Source: Nocardia donostiensis (lineage in GTDB: Bacteria; Actinomycetota; Actinomycetes; Mycobacteriales; Mycobacteriaceae). Taken from it: a stretch of 64,000 nt of DNA. The notes under the pieces were generated by a model, which saw nothing but the letters and a program-made list of their open reading frames with translations, ran no database searches and had not been told where the DNA came from. The DNA lies in assembly GCF_002081715.1 (NCBI RefSeq), contig NZ_MUKP01000001.1, positions 1-64,000 of the forward strand, in the 5' to 3' direction. How positions within the stretch are numbered: the first letter of the stretch is position 1; every line of letters begins with the position of its first letter. Positions 57,444 to 64,000 of the stretch are shown one piece after another. A program made the translations under genes and the position numbers.

Positions 57444-59837
57444 TTATTCGGCGCTTACCTCGTCATCCGCATCGATCGGAAGGTCGGCGAGCACCGCGGC
57501 GAGCAGCCGCGCGGCCGCCGCCTTGTCCAGCGGGCTGTTCCCGTTTCCGCATTTGGGAGATTGGACGCAGGACGGGCAGCCCGCGGCGCAGGCGCAGGAT
57601 TCGATGACCGAGTGCGTCGCCGACAGCCAGTGACGCAGCCGCCGGAAGCCGCGTTCGGCGAATCCGGCACCGCCGGGCTGGCCGTCGTAGACGAACACGG
57701 TGGGCAGGCCGGTATCCGGGTGTTCGGCGGTCGAGACGCCGCCGATATCCCAGCGGTCGCACGTTGCGACCAGAGGCAACAGCCCGATCGCCGCATGTTC
57801 GGCGGCATGTAGCGCACCGGGCAGCTCGGTTCGATCGATACCGGCGCGCAGGAGCAGCTCCGGGGTCACGGTGTAGAACACGGCGGTGGTCGGCAGGATC
57901 TGCGCGGGCAGGTCCAGTTCGACCAGGTCGAGCACCTCCCCTGAGAGCAGGGTGCGCAGATATCCCACCACCTGGCTGGTCACCAGCACCGAGGCCAAGG
58001 CCGCCGTCACCGGCCCGTGGCTACGGTGCACCGTCACCTCGTCGACGGTGATGGAGGTGACCTGACGAGCGCTGGTGGTCCAACCGGGGTTTTCCGCGCG
58101 GACGAACGCGACGCCCGCGTCCAGATCCAGTTCGTCGACGATATACGCCTCGCCCTGATGCAGGTGAACAGCACCTTCGTGCAGGGTGGCGGGGGCACGA
58201 CCGGCGTCAGCGGTACCGAGCAGCCTGCCGGTTTCACCGTCCACGATCACCACCGGCGCACCGATTCCGCCGCGCACGTCGACCGTGTCGTGCGGTTGTG
58301 TTTCCGTGGTCACGAACCAGCGCGCGCTACCGCCGGTCCCGTTCACCCTGCGCCGGATGAGGCCCTGTTCGGCGAGGTCGGTGAGGACCTGGCGGGCGCC
58401 GAGCTCGTCGACTTCGTCATCGGTCAGCGGCAGTTCTACCGCGGCACACAGCAGCTGCGGCCCGAGCACATACGGGTTGTCGGGGTCGGTGATGGTGGCT
58501 TCGACCGGTTTGCCGAGCAGCGCCTCCGGATGGTGGACCAGGTAGGTGTCGAGCGGGTCGTCCCGGGCGACCAGCAGCACCAGTGACCCCTGGGTGCGCC
58601 GTCCGGCCCGGCCTGCCTGCTGCCAGAAGGAGGCGACAGTGCCGGGGAAACCCGACATCACCACCGCATCCAGGCCTGCAATATCCACCCCCAGCTCCAG
58701 GGCGTTGGTGGTGGCGGCACCGAGCAACGCACCTTCCGACAGCCCGGCCTCCAGCTCGCGGCGGTCCTCCGGGAGGTATCCGCCGCGGTAGGCGGCAATG
58801 CGCTCGGCCAGCTCGGGTGCGACCTGCTGTAACAGCCGCCTGGCATCCATAGCGGCGAGTTCGGCGGCGCGTCGGGAACGGACGAAGGTCAGCGTCCGCG
58901 CGCCCTCGGTGACCAGGTCCGCCATGATCCGCGCTGCTTCCGAGGTGGCCTGCCTGCGTACCGGGGCACCGTTCTCCCCGGTCACCTCATACAACAGCGG
59001 CGGCTCCCACAGTGCGACTGTGCGCGGTCCGTGCGGTGAGCCGTCCTCGGTGACTGTCACGCAGTCGGCGCCGATCAGCCGGGACGCTGCGGTCGCCGGT
59101 TCCGCCGTGGTCGCCGAGCAGAGCACGAACACCGGGTCTGCCCCGTAATGGGCGGCCAGCCGGCGCAGTCTGCGCAGTACCAGCGCGACATGGGAACCGA
59201 AGACACCTCGATAGGCGTGGCATTCGTCGACCACCACATAGCGCAGCCTGCGCAGTACCCGCGCCCAGCGCTGATGGGAGCGCAGCAGTCCGACGTGCAG
59301 CATGTCGGGATTGGTGAATATCCAGCGTGAATTCGCCCGCACCCACTGGCGTATTTCGCCCGGAGTGTCGCCGTCGTATCCGGCGGCACGGACTTCCCGT
59401 AGCGGGCCTTCGTGGGTGAGTTCGCCGACGGCACGCAGCTGGTCGGCGCCGAGGGCTTTGGTCGGCGCCAAATAGAGCGCGGTTGCTTTCGGGTCGTCCA
59501 GTAATGCGGTGAGTACGGGTAGCTGGTAGCCGAGCGATTTGCCCGACGCCGTGCCGGTCGCCACTACCACATGGTTGCCCTTGGCCGCCAGTTCGGCGGT
59601 TTCGGCCTGGTGCGCCCACGGTGCGGTTATCCCGGTCGCGTGCAGGGCCGCGACGACCTCGGGCGCCACCCACTCGGGCCAGGGGGTTACGGCTGCCGCG
59701 CGGGCCGGTATTTCCGCCACGTGGGTCAGTCGGCTGTCGTCGGCAGGCGCGCCGGAAAGGACACGATTCAGCAACGATCGCCCGTAGCTGAGACCGTTTG
59801 TGGTCGTTCCGGATGGCCGCTGTTCGGCCGGATTCAT
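57444..59837 (-). CDS. DEAD/DEAH-box helicase with C-terminal Cys motif (MrfA/Hrq1-like, Rv3649 type)
   Basis: A 797-residue superfamily 2 helicase. Walker A is ATGTASGKSLGYQLPVL, the DEAH-type box VVDECHAYRGVFGS, SAT is LCSATTAEPA, and motif VI QQAGRAGRRTQGS. The C-terminal domain carries CACAAGCPSCVQSPKCGNG, the four-cysteine cluster of the MrfA/SftH (DUF1998) group involved in DNA repair. ATG 59837 is chosen; GTG 59840 is directly before it. Counterpart of Rv3649 and convergent with the tad operon. Confidence 0.92.
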   Translation of the reverse strand: MNPAEQRPSGTTTNGLSYGRSLLNRVLSGAPADDSRLTHVAEIPARAAAVTPWPEWVAPEVVAALHATGITAPWAHQAETAELAAKGNHVVVATGTASGKSLGYQLPVLTALLDDPKATALYLAPTKALGADQLRAVGELTHEGPLREVRAAGYDGDTPGEIRQWVRANSRWIFTNPDMLHVGLLRSHQRWARVLRRLRYVVVDECHAYRGVFGSHVALVLRRLRRLAAHYGADPVFVLCSATTAEPATAASRLIGADCVTVTEDGSPHGPRTVALWEPPLLYEVTGENGAPVRRQATSEAARIMADLVTEGARTLTFVRSRRAAELAAMDARRLLQQVAPELAERIAAYRGGYLPEDRRELEAGLSEGALLGAATTNALELGVDIAGLDAVVMSGFPGTVASFWQQAGRAGRRTQGSLVLLVARDDPLDTYLVHHPEALLGKPVEATITDPDNPYVLGPQLLCAAVELPLTDDEVDELGARQVLTDLAEQGLIRRRVNGTGGSARWFVTTETQPHDTVDVRGGIGAPVVIVDGETGRLLGTADAGRAPATLHEGAVHLHQGEAYIVDELDLDAGVAFVRAENPGWTTSARQVTSITVDEVTVHRSHGPVTAALASVLVTSQVVGYLRTLLSGEVLDLVELDLPAQILPTTAVFYTVTPELLLRAGIDRTELPGALHAAEHAAIGLLPLVATCDRWDIGGVSTAEHPDTGLPTVFVYDGQPGGAGFAERGFRRLRHWLSATHSVIESCACAAGCPSCVQSPKCGNGNSPLDKAAAARLLAAVLADLPIDADDEVSAE

Positions 59838-60214
59838 CACTTTCGGCCTTCCGTGGACACAAGAAAAGTGAAACGTGCGCTTCCAGGAAGCTTCACCAGC
59901 GTTTTCGATACCAAATAGCGATCTGGGTCACAGCTGAGTTGCCGGATCGGGACTCGGTTACTCGAGGGCAAACGAACCGAAAGTACAGATTTTGGCATTG
60001 TGTCCCTCACCTGCGCATTCGCAAGATCAAGTTTTTTGCAAATTGTCGGTAACTCTGCTGTCGAATTGCCCGAAGACATGGTTCACTGGGTCCTGGTCGC
60101 AAGCTTCTGTGTTCGAGGGACGGATCAAAGAGTCCAAACCGTCGGCAGGATCGACGTTGCGAACGGTGTACTCGGTGCTTTCCTTGCAGGGGGAGGAACC
60201 AACAGTACAACGGT

Positions 60215-60256
60215 CGGAACGGGCCCGGTGGACGAACCCAGTTGTCCGCCGTTCCG
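60215..60256 (+). promoter_or_regulatory. Structured leader hairpin upstream of cspA
   Basis: CGGAACGG (60215-60222) pairs with CCGTTCCG (60249-60256), with inner GGAC/GTCC pairing, ending 10 bases before the ribosome binding site. Cold-shock mRNAs often have long structured leaders. I could not fix the promoter in the 440-base region 59838-60279, which contains AT-rich stretches around 59990-60060. Confidence 0.45.
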
Positions 60257-60279
60257 AGTAAGAAAAGAGAAGGAACAGA

Positions 60280-60486
60280 ATGGCACAGGGAACTGTGAAG
60301 TGGTTCAACGCGGAGAAGGGGTTCGGCTTCATCGCGCCCGAGGACGGCTCCGCTGACGTCTTCGTCCACTACTCCGAGATTCAGGGTTCGGGCTTCCGCA
60401 CCCTCGAGGAGAACCAGAAGGTCGAGTTCGAGGTTGGCCAGGGCACCAAGGGGCCGCAGGCCACCGGAGTCCGCGCGCTCAGCTGA
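60280..60486 (+). CDS. cspA: Cold shock protein
   Basis: A 68-residue CspA-family RNA chaperone. [17 protein letters not shown] contains RNP1 (KGFGFI) and DVFVHYSEI contains RNP2 (VFVHY), the surface aromatic residues that bind single-stranded RNA/DNA. AAGGAA precedes ATG 60280. Counterpart of Rv3648c with the same neighbours, followed by a strong hairpin. Confidence 0.97.
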   Translation: MAQGTVKWFNAEKGFGFIAPEDGSADVFVHYSEIQGSGFRTLEENQKVEFEVGQGTKGPQATGVRALS

Positions 60487-60502
60487 GCTCGCGATAATCC
60501 CC

Positions 60503-60543
60503 AGCTCGTCCCTCACCTCCGTAACGGCGGTGAGGGACGAGCT
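60503..60543 (+). terminator. Terminator after cspA
   Basis: A perfect 15-bp stem (60503-60517 with 60529-60543) with an inner CCG-TAA-CGG turn lies 16 bases after the cspA stop. Confidence 0.88.
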
Positions 60544-60677
60544 GTATCCGGGGTAGGTTGCACCGTTCGTCAACCGCCGCGAGTTACGGTCGGCCGGGGC
60601 ACCGGCGGCACGGCCGACCGACGACACTGCATACTGAGTCGAGGTTGACGTACCGCTCGGTGGTTTTTCACATCCGC

Positions 60678-60705
60678 TCGACCATGCGCAGCGTCAAGGT
60701 ATAAA
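60678..60705 (+). promoter_or_regulatory. Candidate topA promoter
   Basis: TCGACC (60678-60683) and TATAAA (60700-60705) are 16 bases apart about 100 bases before topA. TTGACG at 60643-60648 could serve a second promoter. Nothing else is visible in 60544-60804. Confidence 0.45.
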
Positions 60706-60804
60706 CGTGTCTGGTGGCGGCAAAAACTGTCGTCACCGTTTACCCCAGCCGCGCATCGCGCCGAGCAGCGCCGCGCGGGCCTAGAAGGAAAGGTGTGTTC
60801 GCCG

Positions 60805-63756
60805 GTGGCAACACGAGACCGCGGTGCAGCCGACCAGGGCCGTCCCCTGCGACGTCTCGTGATCGTCGAGTCCCCTACCAAGGCGCGTAAGATCGCGCCC
60901 TATCTCGGCCGTAACTACACGGTCGAGGCTTCGGTCGGCCATATTCGGGATCTGCCGCGCGGCGCCGCCGACGTCCCGGCGAAATACAAAGGCCAAGCGT
61001 GGGCGCGTCTGGGCGTGGACGTCGACAATGATTTCGAACCCATCTATGTGGTGAGCCCCGATAAGAAGAGCAAGGTCACCGAACTCAAGGGGCTGCTCGC
61101 CGACGCCGACGAGCTCTATCTGGCCACCGACCCCGACCGCGAGGGCGAGGCCATCGCCTGGCATCTGCTGGAAACGCTGAAGCCGAAGATCCCGGTCCGC
61201 AGGATGGTGTTCCACGAGATCACCGAGCCCGCTATCCGCGCGGCCGCCGCCGACACCAGGGAACTGGACAACGATCTGGTCGACGCCCAGGAAACCCGCC
61301 GCATCCTGGACCGCCTCTACGGTTACGAAGTCAGCCCGGTTCTGTGGAAAAAGGTCATGCCGCGGTTATCGGCGGGCCGGGTGCAGTCGGTCGCGACCCG
61401 GGTGATCGTCCGCCGGGAACGCGAACGGATGGCTTTCCGTTCGGCCGAGTACTGGGATATCGCCGCCAAACTCGATGCGGGCGGGGGAGAAGGCGACGCC
61501 ACCAACCCGCGTACCTTCGCGGCCCGGTTGGTCAATATAGACGGCGCGCGCGTCGCCACCGGCCGCGATTTCGGGCCGGACGGGCAGTTGAAGGCCGATT
61601 CGCGTGTGGTCGTGCTGGACGAGGCGTACGCGCGGCGGCTCGCCGAAGCGCTCGACGGCGCCGACCTGGTCGTCTCCTCAGCCGAGGCCAAGCCGTATTC
61701 GCGGAAGCCGTATGCACCGTTCATGACCTCGACGTTGCAGCAGGAAGCGGGCCGCAAGCTGCGGTTCACTTCCGAACGCACCATGCGGGTGGCGCAGCGC
61801 CTGTATGAGAACGGCTACATCACCTATATGCGTACCGACTCCACCACCCTGTCGGACGCGGCGATCAACGCTGCCCGCGCTCAGGCCACGCACCTTTACG
61901 GTGCGGAATACGTGCACCCGACGGCGCGCCAGTACAACCGCAAGGTCAAAAACGCCCAGGAGGCACACGAGGCGATCCGGCCCGCGGGTGACAGCTTCGC
62001 CACTCCTGGTGAGCTGCATTCCCGGCTCGACAACGACGAGTTTCGGCTCTACGAACTGATCTGGCAGCGCACCGTCGCCTCCCAGATGGCCGACGCCAAG
62101 GGCACCACGCTCACCTTGCGGATCAACGGGGTGGCCGGTACCGGCGAGGAATGCGTGTTCTCCGCATCCGGCCGTACCATCACCTTCCCTGGCTTCCTGA
62201 AGGCGTATGTGGAAAGTGTGGACGAGGAGGCGGGCGGCCAGTCCGACGACGCGGAATCGCGTCTGCCCGATCTCTCCGAAGGCGAGGGCGTCACCGCAGT
62301 CGAGCTGAACCCGGATGGGCACAGCACCAACCCGCCCGCGCGCTACACCGAGGCGTCGCTGATCAAATCCCTGGAAGAGCTGGGAATCGGCCGTCCGTCC
62401 ACCTATTCCTCGATCATCAAGACCATCCTCGACCGCGGTTACGTGTACAAGCGTGGTAGCGCGCTGGTGCCGTCGTGGGTGGCGTTCGCGGTGGTCGGGC
62501 TGCTGGAGGAGCATTTCGGCAGGCTGGTGGACTTCGATTTCACCGCCGCGATGGAAGACGATCTCGACGCCATCGCGGGCGGCCGGGAACGTCGCGGCGA
62601 CTGGCTGTCCAGTTTCTACTTCGGCGGCAACGGCGTGGAGGGCTCGGTCGCGCAGTCCGGTGGGCTGAAGAAGATGGTCGGCGAGCGGCTCGACGATATC
62701 GATGCCCGCGAGATCAATTCCATCAAGCTGTTCAGCGACGCCGCCGGCCGTGACGTCGTGGTGCGGGTCGGCCGTTACGGCCCCTACCTGGAGCGTATGG
62801 TCGCCGACCCGGAACATCCGGAACGCGAACCGGAATCCCAGCGCGCCAATCTTCCCGACGATCTGCCGCCGGACGAGCTGACTCCCGAGGTCGCAGAGAA
62901 GCTGTTCGCGACCCCGCAGGAGGGGCGTGCGCTCGGTGTCGACCCGGAGACCGGTCACGAAATCGTCGCCAAGGAGGGGCGTTTCGGTCCCTACGTCACC
63001 GAGATCTTGCCCGAGCCCGCGAAAGACACCGAGGATACGGCCGCCGCGAAGAAGACCGCCAAGAAGGCGGGACCCAAACCGCGTACCGGCTCGCTGTTCA
63101 AGTCCATGGATCCGGCGACGGTCACGCTCGAGGAAGCGTTGAAGCTGCTGTCGCTGCCGCGGGTGGTGGGCACCGACCCGGCCTCGGGTGAGGAGATCAC
63201 CGCGCAGAACGGGCGTTACGGTCCCTATCTGAAGAAGGGCACCGACTCGCGTTCGCTGGCTTCCGAGGATCAGATCTTCACCGTCACCCTCGACGAGGCG
63301 CTCAAGTTGTACGCCGAGCCCAAACGTCGTGGTCGTCAGGCTGCCAGCACCGCCCCGCTGCGGGAACTCGGTAATGATTCGGCCACTGGTAAGCCGATGG
63401 TGATCAAAGACGGAAGGTTCGGCCCGTACGTCACCGACGGCGAAACCAACGCCAGCCTGCGCAAAGGCGACGAGGTCGAGTCGATCACCGATGAACGCGC
63501 CTCGGAGTTGCTCGCGGACCGGCGGGCACGGGGGCCGGTGAAGAAGGCGGCGAAGAAGGCCCCGGCCAAGAAGGCCGCAGCGAAGAAGACACCGGCCAAG
63601 GCCGCAGCGAAGTCGACGGCGGCGAAGTCCACCGCGAAGAAGACGACAGCCAAGAAGTCCACTGCGAAGAAGGCGCCCGCCAAGAAGGCACCTGCCAAGA
63701 AAGCGACGGCGAAGAAGGCCGCGCCGAAATCGTCGGCGGACTCCGCGGGCGACTGA
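60805..63756 (+). CDS. topA: DNA topoisomerase I
   Basis: Type IA topoisomerase that relaxes negative supercoils. The Toprim domain shows LVIVESPTKARKIAPYLG and ATDPDREGEAIAWHL; the active-site Tyr is in YITYMRTDSTTLS; SAGRVQSVATR is also conserved. The C-terminal part lacks zinc-finger cysteines and has the repeated actinobacterial TopA domains (GRFGPYVTE, GRYGPYLKK, GRFGPYVTD). The last 80 residues are a Lys/Ala repeat tail (KKA-AKKAP-AKK type). GTG 60805 is preferred because AAGGAAAGG is 11 bases upstream; GTG 60793 is in frame. Counterpart of Rv3646c. Confidence 0.96.
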   Translation: MATRDRGAADQGRPLRRLVIVESPTKARKIAPYLGRNYTVEASVGHIRDLPRGAADVPAKYKGQAWARLGVDVDNDFEPIYVVSPDKKSKVTELKGLLADADELYLATDPDREGEAIAWHLLETLKPKIPVRRMVFHEITEPAIRAAAADTRELDNDLVDAQETRRILDRLYGYEVSPVLWKKVMPRLSAGRVQSVATRVIVRRERERMAFRSAEYWDIAAKLDAGGGEGDATNPRTFAARLVNIDGARVATGRDFGPDGQLKADSRVVVLDEAYARRLAEALDGADLVVSSAEAKPYSRKPYAPFMTSTLQQEAGRKLRFTSERTMRVAQRLYENGYITYMRTDSTTLSDAAINAARAQATHLYGAEYVHPTARQYNRKVKNAQEAHEAIRPAGDSFATPGELHSRLDNDEFRLYELIWQRTVASQMADAKGTTLTLRINGVAGTGEECVFSASGRTITFPGFLKAYVESVDEEAGGQSDDAESRLPDLSEGEGVTAVELNPDGHSTNPPARYTEASLIKSLEELGIGRPSTYSSIIKTILDRGYVYKRGSALVPSWVAFAVVGLLEEHFGRLVDFDFTAAMEDDLDAIAGGRERRGDWLSSFYFGGNGVEGSVAQSGGLKKMVGERLDDIDAREINSIKLFSDAAGRDVVVRVGRYGPYLERMVADPEHPEREPESQRANLPDDLPPDELTPEVAEKLFATPQEGRALGVDPETGHEIVAKEGRFGPYVTEILPEPAKDTEDTAAAKKTAKKAGPKPRTGSLFKSMDPATVTLEEALKLLSLPRVVGTDPASGEEITAQNGRYGPYLKKGTDSRSLASEDQIFTVTLDEALKLYAEPKRRGRQAASTAPLRELGNDSATGKPMVIKDGRFGPYVTDGETNASLRKGDEVESITDERASELLADRRARGPVKKAAKKAPAKKAAAKKTPAKAAAKSTAAKSTAKKTTAKKSTAKKAPAKKAPAKKATAKKAAPKSSADSAGD

Positions 63757-63814
63757 GCTGGTCTGTCGGTGCCACCCCGTAGTCTGGCGGCTCTCTTCTG
63801 CGAAAGGACAACGA

Positions 63815-64000
63815 ATGGCCAGTGATCGGGAACGCGAAGATCTGATCGCGATGCTCGCCGAGCAGCGCGATCTCTTCAAGATCACGCTGCGTGGGATCGA
63901 TGACGTGCAGGCCAGGCAACGCACCACAGCGAGCGAGCTGACCCTCGGTGGCCTGCTGCATCACCTGATCAACTGTGAACGGCACTGGACCAAGGTGATC
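63815..64000 (+). CDS. DinB-family (DUF664) protein, 5' part only
   Basis: The window ends inside this gene after 62 codons. The visible part, LIAMLAEQRDLFKITLRGI, ARQRTTASELTLGGLLHHL and CERHWTKVI, matches the first two helices of the DUF664/mini-circle DinB-like four-helix bundles, including the metal-site His in LHHL. GAAAGGACAA precedes ATG 63815. Functions of these proteins are mostly unknown; some act with mycothiol. Confidence 0.75.
   Translation, partial: MASDREREDLIAMLAEQRDLFKITLRGIDDVQARQRTTASELTLGGLLHHLINCERHWTKVI

Overview
The window is a high-GC actinobacterial chromosome segment, most likely from Nocardia or a close relative in the Nocardiaceae. The evidence is strong G/C bias at third codon positions, many GTG starts, ATGA/GTGA gene overlaps, WhiB and Crp regulators, and a gene order that from about 24.7 kb onward follows the Mycobacterium tuberculosis block Rv3683 to Rv3646c almost gene for gene (metallophosphatase, ponA2, whiB4, the two ArsA-like ATPases, crp, nth, TlpA, NUDIX, marP, ephE, acs, dppABCD, the Rv3662c and Rv3661 homologues, the tad/flp locus, helicase, cspA, topA). 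Family assignments rest on reading translated motifs; no database search was possible.

Layout. 0-7.3 kb: a MurT-like gene whose C-terminal half is missing, a Tat-exported FAD oxidoreductase, a MinD/ParA ATPase with a long GQF-repeat tail, and leuA with a Leu-codon leader peptide. 7.4-12.9 kb: accessory genes (a degenerate repeat cluster, TSUP exporter, cholesterol-oxidase-like GMC enzyme, a voltage-sensor-like membrane protein without a pore, SRPBCC, DUF1918, a DHFR-family reductase behind an elaborate operator). 13.0-15.4 kb: ask-asd for the aspartate pathway. 15.4-24.3 kb: a serine hydrolase, furA-katA, secreted and very small proteins, and a flavin monooxygenase/TetR/P450/TetR cluster with related operators. 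24.5 kb: tRNA-Pro.

24.7-43.2 kb: envelope and stress core. PonA2, MarP, TlpA-like and Crp/WhiB4 regulators sit with DNA repair (nth), the BagAB-type ATPases, a RidA/MBL pair, an in-frame NhaA-DUF1469 ORF and acetyl-CoA synthetase. 43.4-49.7 kb: a dipeptide ABC importer followed by a degenerate Fic-like protein. 49.7-51.3 kb: two regulatory RNAs at positions conserved with mycobacteria, an Ms1-like RNA (minus strand) and a 6C RNA (plus strand), flanking a HAD phosphatase. 51.5-57.3 kb: a tad (Flp pilus) operon whose pilin end is expanded by non-conserved spacers and a tandem repeat. 57.4-64 kb: an MrfA-type helicase, cspA, topA with a lysine-rich tail, and the start of a DinB-family gene.

The least explained pieces are the dispersed repeat family shared by the 7.4 and 39.2 kb intergenic regions, the tandem hairpins with one common loop at 20.1 kb, the 20-bp inverted-repeat element at 33.5 kb, the pore-less voltage-sensor protein, the NhaA fusion and the abrupt loss of MurT homology at the left edge.
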